Positions 55,403-64,000 of a DNA stretch of 64,000 nucleotides are shown piece after piece. The translations under genes and the position numbers were made by a program. The notes under the pieces are model-generated. The model was not told the DNA's origin and ran no database searches. It was given only the letters and a program-made list of their open reading frames with translations. How positions within the stretch are numbered: position 1 is the first letter of the stretch; each line of letters opens with the position of its first letter. The stretch is from positions 62,001 through 126,000 of the forward strand of contig NZ_FREV01000007.1 of assembly GCF_900143545.1 (NCBI RefSeq). The letters run 5' to 3'. The DNA comes from Loktanella sp. Alg231-35 (GTDB taxonomy: Bacteria > Pseudomonadota > Alphaproteobacteria > Rhodobacterales > Rhodobacteraceae).

Positions 55403-56374
55403 CTAGGCCATGTCCTGCACGGTTTGGTCAATCATGCCAAAGGTACTTTGGCCTGCCTCATCCTCCATCCAGATCTGCACTCTGTCGCCCGGCTGCATAA
55501 AGGGCGTTTGCGGCGCACCCTGCTGGATCGTCTCGATCATCCGCTGCTCTGCAATGCAAGCATACCCTGCCCCGCCTGCGGCCACGGTTTTGCCCGGCCC
55601 ACCATCCAGTTTATTGGACACCGTGCCAGACCCCACAATCGTGCCCGCCGCAAGATTGCGGGTCTTGGCGGCATGGGCGATCAATGTGCCAAAATCAAAG
55701 GTCATGTCCTGCCCGCTTTGCAAACGGCCAAACGGAGCACCGTTCAGGTCAACACGCAAAATGCCGTGCAGTTTTCCGTCCTTCCAACCTGGCAAAGCAT
55801 CCGGTGTGACCGCAACAGGCGAGAATGCGCAGGCTGGTTTGGATTGCACAAAGCCAAATCCCTTGCCCAGTTCAGCCGGGATCAGATTGCGCAGCGACAC
55901 ATCATTGCACAGCATCACAAACTGGATCGCCGCCAATGCTTCGTCCCGGTCGGCACCCATGCGCACAGGCCCTGTAATCACTGCGATCTCGCCCTCGAAA
56001 TCAATGCCCCACGCAGGGTCACCGACAATCGGATCGGTGGGTGCCAGAAAACCGTCCGACCCACCCTGATACATCAACGGATCGGTCCAGAAACTTTGTG
56101 GCATCTGCGCGCCACGGGCCTGCCGGACCAGTTCGACATGGTTGACGTAGGCCGAGCCATCAAGGAACTGATAAGCGCGCGGGAGCGGTGACACGCAATG
56201 CGCCAAATCAAGCGCGCTTGCATCACCACCCACCTCAAAATTCATCACATCAATCGCTCTTTGCAAAGAGCGGCAGCTTGCATCAATGCGGCAGGACTTC
56301 AGGTCATCGCTGACAATAGCCAATGCACCGTCAGCACCCACCTCACCAGCGATTTGGACACTCGCAACTTTCAA
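55403..56374 (-). CDS. fahA: Fumarylacetoacetate hydrolase family protein (fumarylacetoacetase)
   Basis: A 323-residue FAH-family enzyme, predicted to cleave fumarylacetoacetate to fumarate and acetoacetate as the last step of homogentisate breakdown. The metal-binding glutamates lie in DFEGEIAVITG near 148-158, and GTLIAHAAKTRNLAAGTIVGSGTVSNK (about 228-254) is typical. The start is TTG 56374, preceded by AGGAGTGG; upstream residues of the open frame to 56455 are not conserved-looking. It lies 90 bp downstream of hmgA and should be cotranscribed. The acetoacetate product could feed the scoAB transferase encoded at 15755. Confidence 0.88.
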   Translation of the reverse strand: MKVASVQIAGEVGADGALAIVSDDLKSCRIDASCRSLQRAIDVMNFEVGGDASALDLAHCVSPLPRAYQFLDGSAYVNHVELVRQARGAQMPQSFWTDPLMYQGGSDGFLAPTDPIVGDPAWGIDFEGEIAVITGPVRMGADRDEALAAIQFVMLCNDVSLRNLIPAELGKGFGFVQSKPACAFSPVAVTPDALPGWKDGKLHGILRVDLNGAPFGRLQSGQDMTFDFGTLIAHAAKTRNLAAGTIVGSGTVSNKLDGGPGKTVAAGGAGYACIAEQRMIETIQQGAPQTPFMQPGDRVQIWMEDEAGQSTFGMIDQTVQDMA

Positions 56375-56467
56375 AGTACCACTCCTGTTATTATCAGCCG
56401 TAGAATATTCTGAGGAGCGCCAGGGGTAAAACCCCTCGCATCGCGCGACGTCCAAAGCACGGCGTAA

Positions 56468-57823
56468 TCATTTTTTGCCGGGCGTACCATCAAACTTCTT
56501 TTCCAGTGACGTCCAGCAATCAATGTAGTCATCCTGCAAAGGCGCTTGCTTGCCTGCGAAGGCCGTCAGATGCTGCGGAAACCGGGTCTCGAACATGAAC
56601 GACATCGTGTTGTCCAGCTTCTCTGCCTTCAGGTCGGCATTGCTTGCCCCCTCAAAGGCATTCTTATCAGGCCCATGCGGCAGCATCATATTGTGCAGCG
56701 ACATCCCACCCGGCACAAATCCCTTCGGCTTGGCATCGTATTGGCCGTAAATATTGCCCATCAGTTCCGACATGATGTTCTTGTGGTACCATGGCGGGCG
56801 AAATGTATCCTCTGCCACCATCCAGCGTTCCCGAAACAGGACAAAATCGATATTAGCGGTGCCCGGCTGACCAGAGGGGGCGGTCAACACGGTGAAAATT
56901 GACGGGTCGGGATGATCGAACAGGATCGCACCCACCGGGCAATAGGTACTCAGATCGTATTTCATCGGGGCATAGTTGCCGTGCCAGGCGACCACATCGA
57001 GCGGGCTGTGCCCGATATTGGTGCGGTGAAACTGCCCGCACCATTTGACCGTGACGGTCGAGGGGGTCTCGCGGTCTTCATAGGCGGCCACAGGCGCTTT
57101 GAAATCACGCGGGTTCGCCATGCAGTTCGCCCCAATCGGCCCCCTGCCCGGCAGTTCGAATTTCTGGCCATAGTTCTCGCAAACAAATCCACGCGCCGGG
57201 CCATCCAGCACTTCCACGCGATAAACCAGCCCACGTGGAATGATCGCAATCTCTTGCGGGGCAAGGTCGATGATCCCCAACTCTGTGGCAAAACGCAGCC
57301 GTCCTTCCTGCGGGACAACCAGCAATTCGCTATCGGCAGAGAAGAAGTAGTCGTCCACCATACTCTCGGTCACTAGATAGATATGACTGGCCATACCAAC
57401 CTGGGTATTCACATCCCCCGCGGTCGTCATTGTGCGCATACCTGTCAGCCAAGTGGTCAGCTCATCGCTTTGCGGCAACGGATCCCAGCGGTATTGGCCA
57501 AGGCTGGTGACGTCCTCAACAACATGGGGCGCGGATTTCCAATAAGGCAGATCAATGCGCTGATAACGATGTGAGTGTTTCACGGATGGCCGGATGCGAT
57601 AACACCATGTGCGCTCTGGGCGCTCATGGGTAAATGCGGTGCCGGATAACTGCTCGCCATAAAGACCATAGTTGCACTTTTGTGGGCTGTTCATGCCTTG
57701 CGGCAATGCGTCTGGCAGTGCTTCTGTTTCAAAGTCATTGCCAAATCCGGGCATGTACCCCGCGTTTGGGCCAGGCAAGGACGGCGCTTGCACCATGCGG
57801 TCTGGGACAGTGTGAGTATTCAT
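56468..57823 (-). CDS. hmgA: Homogentisate 1,2-dioxygenase
   Basis: A 451-residue iron(II) ring-cleaving dioxygenase that opens homogentisate to maleylacetoacetate in tyrosine and phenylalanine breakdown. It starts at ATG 57823 behind [24 protein letters not shown] and [15 protein letters not shown] are the conserved N-terminal blocks. The Fe region contains [18 protein letters not shown] and later [12 protein letters not shown]. It is transcribed away from a MarR regulator, with a strong palindrome between them. Maleylacetoacetate isomerase and hydroxyphenylpyruvate dioxygenase are not in the window. Confidence 0.97.
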   Translation of the reverse strand: MNTHTVPDRMVQAPSLPGPNAGYMPGFGNDFETEALPDALPQGMNSPQKCNYGLYGEQLSGTAFTHERPERTWCYRIRPSVKHSHRYQRIDLPYWKSAPHVVEDVTSLGQYRWDPLPQSDELTTWLTGMRTMTTAGDVNTQVGMASHIYLVTESMVDDYFFSADSELLVVPQEGRLRFATELGIIDLAPQEIAIIPRGLVYRVEVLDGPARGFVCENYGQKFELPGRGPIGANCMANPRDFKAPVAAYEDRETPSTVTVKWCGQFHRTNIGHSPLDVVAWHGNYAPMKYDLSTYCPVGAILFDHPDPSIFTVLTAPSGQPGTANIDFVLFRERWMVAEDTFRPPWYHKNIMSELMGNIYGQYDAKPKGFVPGGMSLHNMMLPHGPDKNAFEGASNADLKAEKLDNTMSFMFETRFPQHLTAFAGKQAPLQDDYIDCWTSLEKKFDGTPGKK

Positions 57824-57851
57824 CGCTTTATCCTCCGTTGCGGATCGCATA

Positions 57852-57871
57852 TTAGTTACTTTTGTAACTAA
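57852..57871. promoter_or_regulatory. Probable MarR operator between hmgA and marR
   Basis: A perfect 8-base inverted repeat TTAGTTAC - TTTT - GTAACTAA. It lies 29 bp upstream of the hmgA ATG and 18 bp upstream of the marR ATG, where a repressor would block both divergent promoters. Its 20-bp size and AT-rich dyad fit known MarR-family sites. No other copy was noticed in the window. Confidence 0.75.
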
Positions 57872-57888
57872 CAAGAGGCTCAGCCAAG

Positions 57889-58344
57889 ATGAAACAGGAT
57901 TTTGAACTACAGAATTTCCTGCCTTACATGCTCAATCAGGCGGCAGAGGCTTCGGGATTGGCGTTTCAAAAACACTACAAAGATCGCTACGGCATGCTAC
58001 GCACCGAATGGCGGGTATTGTTTCATCTGGGGCGTTATGGCGGGTTGACCGCAAAAGAAATCGGCAGCCGGGCACGCGTGCATAAAACGAAAATCAGCCG
58101 GGCGGTGGCAGCGCTTGAGGCAAAGCGGTTCCTGACCCGCACAGAGCAGCCAAACGACCGCCGCCACGAAACCCTGTCGCTCACACCCGCAGGGCATAGC
58201 GCCTTTGAGGAAATTTGCAGCGCTGCCCAGCGCTTTGACGACCGGATTGCGACGCGGTTCACAGCGCATGAGGTGGCGGTGCTGCGTAAGTGTCTGGCGC
58301 AGATTGCGGGGCGCGGGTCTGCACGCGAGGATTCCAGCATCTAA
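57889..58344 (+). CDS. MarR family transcriptional regulator, probable hmgA-fahA repressor
   Basis: A 151-residue winged-helix dimer. The wHTH core spans about 40-115: [40 protein letters not shown] gives the recognition helix and the basic wing with the DRR signature. It is divergent from hmgA with a perfect palindrome in the 65-bp gap, so autoregulation and control of homogentisate breakdown are likely. The ligand (homogentisate or another aromatic) is inferred, not shown. Confidence 0.92.
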   Translation: MKQDFELQNFLPYMLNQAAEASGLAFQKHYKDRYGMLRTEWRVLFHLGRYGGLTAKEIGSRARVHKTKISRAVAALEAKRFLTRTEQPNDRRHETLSLTPAGHSAFEEICSAAQRFDDRIATRFTAHEVAVLRKCLAQIAGRGSAREDSSI

Positions 58345-58395
58345 TTCCGCGATAGACTGTTGACTCACGCAAATGCGCTCCTTACCTACGCTGCG

Positions 58396-58422
58396 TTATC
58401 ACTCGCACCCGGTGAGTGCTAA
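58396..58422 (+). promoter_or_regulatory. CIRCE element (HrcA operator) upstream of groES
   Basis: An inverted repeat with arms TTATCACTC and GAGTGCTAA around a 9-base spacer, matching the CIRCE consensus TTAGCACTC-N9-GAGTGCTAA except for one base (T for G) in the left arm. It lies 33 bp before the groES ATG. It indicates HrcA repression of groESL; hrcA itself is not in the window. Confidence 0.9.
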
Positions 58423-58455
58423 CATGGGAGAAACTCGAACTGGAGAAGTTCTGAA

Positions 58456-58740
58456 ATGGCATTTACACCACTTCACGACCGTGTACTGGTCCGTCGCCTT
58501 GAAGGTGACGAAAAGACAGCAGGCGGCCTGATCATTCCTGACAACGCCAAAGAAAAACCAGCCGAAGGCGAAGTCGTCAGCGTTGGCGAAGGTGCCCGTA
58601 AGGACAGCGGCGAATTGATCGCAATGTCCGTCAAGGCAGGCGACAAAGTGCTGTTCGGCAAATGGTCCGGCACAGAGGTCAAGATCGACGGCGAAGACCT
58701 GTTGATCATGAAGGAAAGCGACATCCTCGGCACACTTTAA
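58456..58740 (+). CDS. groES: Co-chaperonin GroES
   Basis: A 94-residue lid of the GroEL chamber. [33 protein letters not shown] (3-35) contains the mobile loop (residues about 16-32), and the terminal ILGTL is typical. The length is normal. It is the first gene of the groESL operon behind the CIRCE element, with AGAAGTT before the ATG as a modest ribosome site. Confidence 0.98.
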   Translation: MAFTPLHDRVLVRRLEGDEKTAGGLIIPDNAKEKPAEGEVVSVGEGARKDSGELIAMSVKAGDKVLFGKWSGTEVKIDGEDLLIMKESDILGTL

Positions 58741-58771
58741 GCCGACGAAATCGCCCCTACTACTTATCTAA

Positions 58772-60436
<1,665 letters not shown>

Positions 60437-60524
60437 AATGCGGCTTGGGCTCTGCCCAAACGCGTTTCGCATGCGATAGGGTTTTGCTTGCAAACACCCA
60501 GAACATGCAGCCTTGAAGAATAGG

Positions 60525-60556
60525 AAAGGGCGGCTCTCTCCAGAGCCGCCCTTTTC
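60525..60556 (+). terminator. Strong intrinsic terminator after groEL
   Basis: A 13-base stem AAAGGGCGGCTCT / AGAGCCGCCCTTT with a 4-base loop and a T-rich end, about 90 bp after the groEL stop. Confidence 0.9.
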
Positions 60557-60563
60557 TCATCCC

Positions 60564-60630
60564 GTAGGGTGGGTGAAACCCACGTGCCTGCATCGTCGCT
60601 GTTTCGGCGCGTGGGTTTCACCCACCCTAC
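60564..60630. repeat. Long inverted repeat, relative of the palindromic repeat family
   Basis: 21-base perfect arms (60564-60584 and 60610-60630) around a 25-base loop. Each arm contains GTAGGGTGGGT and then GAAACCCACG, so each is also a small hairpin by itself. The right arm supplies the TAG stop codon of the minus-strand acetyltransferase gene, as copy 4 does for its neighbour. It lies directly behind the groEL terminator. Confidence 0.8.
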
Positions 60631-61151
60631 CGATCCGTTCGTTTGATCTCATAGGTCACACAAGGCACGTCATAATGCGTCTGGATACCGATGTAGGTCA
60701 TGCCCAACCGCTCCATCACACGTGCCGACGCCTTGTTCTCGGGGTCTGTCACGGCCACCAGACGGCTTTCACCAATCACATCAAACCCATAGCGCATCAC
60801 GGCCCGACCCGCCTCGGTCGCATAGCCCTTGCCCTGCCCCGCAGGACGCAATCGCCAGCCAATCTCAAGCGGGTTGGTCTCGACATGGGCCAAATGCTGC
60901 AAGCAAGCCGCGCCAACCAGCGCCTCTGCTTCCCGCTCAATCACCGACCACCAGCCAAACCCGTTTCGCGCCCAGACGTGCTGCTGCCGCGCGATACTTG
61001 TCGCAACCTCTTCTCGCGTCTGAGGTGGCCCGAGGTGGCGCATCACCTCTGGGTCAGAATTCATGGCATACAGACCATCAAGATGCGCAGGGGCGTATGG
61101 AACAAGCTGCAGGCGTTCAGTGATGATAGTAGTGTCTGCTGCTGTCATCAT
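60627..61151 (-). CDS. GNAT N-acetyltransferase, RimJ/RimL type
   Basis: A 174-residue acetyltransferase. ITERLQLVPYAPAHLDGLYAM opens the domain, and the acetyl-CoA site is RPAGQGKGYATEAGRAVMRYGF (about 100-121). ENKASARVMERLGM near 140-153 is the terminal helix of the family. The start is ATG 61151, with GAGGGGG upstream; a second ATG follows directly. Its stop codon falls inside the inverted repeat at 60610-60630. It is divergent from the dehydrogenase gene at 61263. Confidence 0.88.
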   Translation of the reverse strand: MMTAADTTIITERLQLVPYAPAHLDGLYAMNSDPEVMRHLGPPQTREEVATSIARQQHVWARNGFGWWSVIEREAEALVGAACLQHLAHVETNPLEIGWRLRPAGQGKGYATEAGRAVMRYGFDVIGESRLVAVTDPENKASARVMERLGMTYIGIQTHYDVPCVTYEIKRTDR

Positions 61152-61262
61152 TTGCCCCCTCGTATTTCGACCACGATAGGACACGCGGTGTTGTCGGCAA
61201 AGCCCCCTTTCCATTCGCTGCGATCCAGTATCAACTCTGCCAAAATACCAAGGGGATCAGAC

Positions 61263-62108
61263 ATGCCAGACATCGGCGTCATCGGCCTAGGGCGCATGGG
61301 GACTGCCATCGCCCAGCGCCTGCAATCGCAAGGCAAACCCGTCACCAGTTGGACACGCAGCGGCCGCGCTGCCGAGGGTGTCAGAATTACACTTGACCTT
61401 GCCAGCGCAGTGGCGCAAAGCGACATCCTGATCCTCAGCCTATATGACGATGCAGCCGTCGCCGATGTGCTGGAACAGATGTTGACGCTTGATGTGACCG
61501 GCAAGTTGATCATCGACACCAGCACCGTTCTGCCGACCGTCCTTACCGACCGTCATGATCGCATCACTACTGCGGGTGCAAAGGCTGTTGACGCGCCCAT
61601 CTCTGGCGGACCGGAACTGGTGGCAGCAGGACGTTGCGGCATTTTTATTGGTGGTGACGATCATGCGGCAGGATCCGCGCAAAAGGCGCTAACAGCGCTG
61701 TCGGATCGTATTTTCCACGTCGGCCCATTAGGCGCTGGCCTGGTCATGAAAACCGTGAACAACGCGATGTTGCAGGTCTATATGCAAGGGCTGGAAGAAC
61801 TGTTGCCATTGGCCAAACGGGCGGGGCTACCGCTGGAAACAGCCATCACCATCCTTAGTGGTGGCCCGGCGGGCGTGCCCATGGTGCGCGACCGCATCCC
61901 CAAGGTTCTTGGCGCAGACAAGACCGTTGGATTCCCGATCTCGGCGATCCTCAAGGACAATAGGATCTTCAAAAATGTGCTTGCGGCCTATGATCTGCAA
62001 TCCCCCGTTTTGGATATGGCAGGCGATCATCTGGACCGCGCTATTGCTGACGGGCGGGGCGATGCCGACCCCGCGCAATTGATTGCAGCCTTCTATGACC
62101 GTGGATAA
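61263..62108 (+). CDS. NAD(P)-dependent beta-hydroxyacid dehydrogenase (3-hydroxyisobutyrate dehydrogenase family)
   Basis: A 281-residue oxidoreductase. GVIGLGRMGTAIA (5-17) is the Rossmann motif, DAPISGGPELVAAGRCGIFIGG near 113-134 is the substrate loop, and KTVNNAMLQVYMQGLEE near 163-179 contains the catalytic Lys and the conserved Asn pair. ATG 61263 has AGGGGA upstream; the frame stays open for another 750 bp, but only because it crosses the acetyltransferase and repeat in antisense. Substrate uncertain; family includes 3-hydroxyisobutyrate and glyoxylate/succinic-semialdehyde reductases. Confidence 0.9.
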   Translation: MPDIGVIGLGRMGTAIAQRLQSQGKPVTSWTRSGRAAEGVRITLDLASAVAQSDILILSLYDDAAVADVLEQMLTLDVTGKLIIDTSTVLPTVLTDRHDRITTAGAKAVDAPISGGPELVAAGRCGIFIGGDDHAAGSAQKALTALSDRIFHVGPLGAGLVMKTVNNAMLQVYMQGLEELLPLAKRAGLPLETAITILSGGPAGVPMVRDRIPKVLGADKTVGFPISAILKDNRIFKNVLAAYDLQSPVLDMAGDHLDRAIADGRGDADPAQLIAAFYDRG

Positions 62109-62120
62109 GACACCCAACAC

Positions 62121-62966
62121 ATGACACCGCTGAAAACCTTTGCACTGACATGCGTGATCATGTGCGCCTTTGCCGCCAATTCCCTGCTGAACCGGCTGGG
62201 TGTTGCAATTCAACACATGGACCCGATGGATTTTGCCACAGTGCGCACGGCTGCGGGGGCTGTGATGCTTTGGGTGCTGGTGATAGGACGGAATGGCCCA
62301 AAACCCGCCCTTTTCAAGGCTCGCCGGTTTGCGGGCGCGGCGGCGCTTGCCGTTTACATGGTAGGGTTCTCTTGGGCATATATCACGCTGGATGCTGGCC
62401 TTGGCGCATTGATCCTTTTTGGCGTGCTACAGATCGTTGTCTTCGGCTGGGCCGTGGTCGAAGGCGGGCATATTCCATTGCTGCGCTGGGTCGGCGCAGC
62501 GATTGCGCTGGCAGGGCTTTGCGTGTTGCTTTGGCCGTCGGGTGAGGCCGCTTTGCCTTTGGGCGGAGCGCTTGCCATGACCGTCGCTGGGGCGGCCTGG
62601 GCGGCGTATACACTTCTGGGACGTGGTGAGGCAGACCCATTAGGCGCAACGGCAAGCAACTTTCTGTTGTGCCTGCCGCTGGTGGCCGCCGTAATGCTGG
62701 CGACGCAGATCGGACCAATGCCCATTCCAGGCGTGATCACCGCAATCATCGCTGGGGCTGTCACCTCAGGGCTGGGGTATGCGCTGTGGTATCGGGTGCT
62801 GCCCAGCTTGCCCACAACCGTTGCTGGCATTGCACAGCTGAGCGTGCCGGTGATTGCAGTTGCGGCAGGCGTGGCCCTTCTGGGTGAAGACCTCAGTGCG
62901 CGCCTGATCATTGCGGGGGCTTTGGTACTTGGTGGGATCGCGGTTTCGCTCTCTGTGCGACGTTAG
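62121..62966 (+). CDS. EamA/DMT-family exporter
   Basis: A 281-residue integral membrane protein with ten predicted helices in two EamA repeats (roughly 1-135 and 145-281). The glycine- and alanine-rich helices, e.g. ALAMTVAGAAWAAYTLLGRG at the start of the second repeat, are typical of the drug/metabolite transporter superfamily, which exports amino acids or other small metabolites. It follows the dehydrogenase gene by about 12 bp and is probably cotranscribed. The substrate is unknown. Confidence 0.9.
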   Translation: MTPLKTFALTCVIMCAFAANSLLNRLGVAIQHMDPMDFATVRTAAGAVMLWVLVIGRNGPKPALFKARRFAGAAALAVYMVGFSWAYITLDAGLGALILFGVLQIVVFGWAVVEGGHIPLLRWVGAAIALAGLCVLLWPSGEAALPLGGALAMTVAGAAWAAYTLLGRGEADPLGATASNFLLCLPLVAAVMLATQIGPMPIPGVITAIIAGAVTSGLGYALWYRVLPSLPTTVAGIAQLSVPVIAVAAGVALLGEDLSARLIIAGALVLGGIAVSLSVRR

Positions 62967-63018
62967 GTTTCTTGCATGCGGCCCTTTTGTCACCGCGTGC
63001 CCGTGCTAGATATATCTA

Positions 63019-63744
63019 ATGAGCCGTCTTTTTGCATCAATCATCGGGGCTTTCATGGCCACCTCTGCTGCCGCGCAGGAATGCGTGGTCATGCTCCATG
63101 GTCTTGCACGGACCGAGATTTCCTTTACCCCCATGCAACTGGTGCTTGAGGACGCAGGTTATCAGGTCATCAATCGCGGCTACCCATCAACAACTGCACC
63201 GATCCAGACACTGGTTGAGGAACATCTGACCGAAGATGTCGCCGCTTGCGGTCATAACCGGGTCAACTTCGTGACCCACTCGATGGGCGGTATCCTTGTA
63301 CGCGCATGGCTGACCAACAACCGCCCCGAAAAGATGGGCCGCGTTGTGATGCTGGGCCCACCCAATGGTGGCTCTGAGTTGGTGGATATCTTTGGTGATT
63401 TTGAACCGTTTCAATGGGTAAACGGCCCGGCGGGACTGCAGCTTGGGACCGATGAAAGCAGCCTGCCCAATCAGCTTGACCTACTGCCCTACGAGATTGG
63501 AATTATCGCCGGGGATCGCTCGCTCAACCCGGTTTACTCTGCCCTGATCGACGGGCCGGACGATGGCAAAGTCTCTGTCGCCTCAACCCGGCTCGAAGGC
63601 ATGCAGGATCACATTGTTTTGCCGGTGACGCATACCTTCATGATGAACAATCCACTTGTGATGGAAGAGGTGATGCTGTTCTTGCGAGAAGGCCGTTTCA
63701 ATCACAACCTCAGCTTGATGGATGTCATGTTCGATGACGACTAG
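63019..63744 (+). CDS. Exported alpha/beta hydrolase (lipase-like)
   Basis: A 241-residue protein. A signal peptide ends near AAAQ (20), followed by a compact alpha/beta hydrolase core: the oxyanion HG motif is VVMLHGLAR (23-31), and the nucleophile Ser88 lies in the elbow THSMGG (86-91). A candidate catalytic His is in PVTHTFMM near 215. It resembles periplasmic lipases/esterases of the triacylglycerol-lipase class. It is convergent with purK, the stops overlapping by four bases. Confidence 0.85.
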   Translation: MSRLFASIIGAFMATSAAAQECVVMLHGLARTEISFTPMQLVLEDAGYQVINRGYPSTTAPIQTLVEEHLTEDVAACGHNRVNFVTHSMGGILVRAWLTNNRPEKMGRVVMLGPPNGGSELVDIFGDFEPFQWVNGPAGLQLGTDESSLPNQLDLLPYEIGIIAGDRSLNPVYSALIDGPDDGKVSVASTRLEGMQDHIVLPVTHTFMMNNPLVMEEVMLFLREGRFNHNLSLMDVMFDDD

Positions 63745-64000
63745 GGCTGGATAATCCGGTTCACATGGCCCATCTTGCGGCCCGGTTTGACCTCTGCCTT
63801 GCCGTATAGGTGGATCGCCGCGTCGGTCTTGGCCAGGTCCGGCACCCGGTCCATATCGTCACCGATCAGGTTCTCCATCACGACAGCTGCGTGGCGTGAC
63901 CCATCGCCCAATGGCCAACCAGCAACCGCCCGCATGTGCTGCTCAAACTGGCAAATCGTGCAGCCGTTTTGCGTCCAGTGACCAGAATTATGCACACGCG
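63741..64000 (-). CDS. purK: N5-carboxyaminoimidazole ribonucleotide synthase, C-terminal part (runs off the window)
   Basis: The last 86 or so codons of an ATP-grasp enzyme of purine synthesis. [25 protein letters not shown] and MENLIGDD are strongly conserved PurK C-terminal blocks, and [19 protein letters not shown] closes the protein. Two Cys residues (CTIC) occur where PurK often has Ala/Thr. The 5-prime part lies beyond base 64000. The GTG at 63995 is an internal codon, not a start. PurE would be expected nearby but is not visible. Confidence 0.93.
   Translation of the reverse strand, partial: RVHNSGHWTQNGCTICQFEQHMRAVAGWPLGDGSRHAAVVMENLIGDDMDRVPDLAKTDAAIHLYGKAEVKPGRKMGHVNRIIQP

Noticed and set aside
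60513-61262. A 250-codon N-terminal extension of the dehydrogenase at 61263
   Set aside because: The extension runs through the repeat and antisense to the acetyltransferase gene. The conserved dehydrogenase starts at MPDIGVIGLG, behind AGGGGA.

Overview
The window is a stretch of alphaproteobacterial chromosome, most probably from a marine Rhodobacterales / roseobacter-type organism. The evidence is gene content and order: a ctaC-ctaB-orf-ctaG-ctaE-surf1 cytochrome oxidase block followed by thrC and an M16 peptidase, a tad/cpa pilus locus that ends in an AAA ATPase, and a continuous ruvCAB-ybgC-tolQRAB-pal-ybgF-tilS-ftsH cluster. GC content is fairly high and the genes are tightly packed. 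Genus cannot be fixed from the sequence alone. No rRNA, tRNA, CRISPR array, prophage, transposase or integrase was found.

Layout: (1) 24-10106, minus strand: a membrane protein, a GlcD-like FAD oxidase, then (in transcription order) ctaC, ctaB, a 67-aa membrane protein, ctaG, ctaE, surf1, thrC, an M16 protease and a GNAT enzyme. (2) 10288-17365, plus strand: tldD, a frameshifted dprA, topA, a succinyl-CoA:3-ketoacid CoA-transferase pair (scoAB) and a tiny acetyltransferase. (3) 17362-18198, minus: a lytic transglycosylase. (4) 18552-30910, plus: a tight-adherence (Tad) pilus locus with two Flp-type pilins of 58-59 residues, CpaB, secretin RcpA/CpaC, an OmpA-type lipoprotein, CpaE/TadZ, CpaF/TadA, TadB, TadC, TadD, a second TPR lipoprotein, the prepilin peptidase and an AAA ATPase of unknown role. 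(5) 30986-34902, plus: a 3-hydroxyisobutyrate-dehydrogenase-like enzyme and the ligase-associated DNA repair pair (Lhr-like helicase, PdeM). (6) 34903-38291, minus: folD, fhs and a MOSC protein. (7) 38418-50163, minus: the Tol-Pal / Ruv / TilS / FtsH cluster. (8) 50469-57823: a DUF1127 gene, then prmA, an SGNH hydrolase, msrA, an MFS transporter and the homogentisate genes hmgA-fahA on the minus strand. (9) 57889-63744: a divergent MarR regulator, groES-groEL behind a CIRCE element, a GNAT enzyme, a second 3-hydroxyisobutyrate-dehydrogenase-like enzyme, an EamA exporter and a lipase-like hydrolase. The window closes inside purK.

Most genes here belong to the core genome. The parts that most reward a second look are the Tad locus (two non-canonical pilins, each with a short overlapping upstream reading frame, a hairpin-rich leader before cpaB, an OmpA lipoprotein where CpaD/RcpB would be expected, and the linked winged-helix AAA ATPase), the 2-bp frameshift in dprA, a family of short perfect palindromes scattered between genes that sometimes supply the stop codon of the neighbouring gene, and two strong operator-like palindromes (hmgA/marR and upstream of scoA). 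I found no clear new defence or mobile system. The best candidate for something undescribed is the Tad-linked ATPase.
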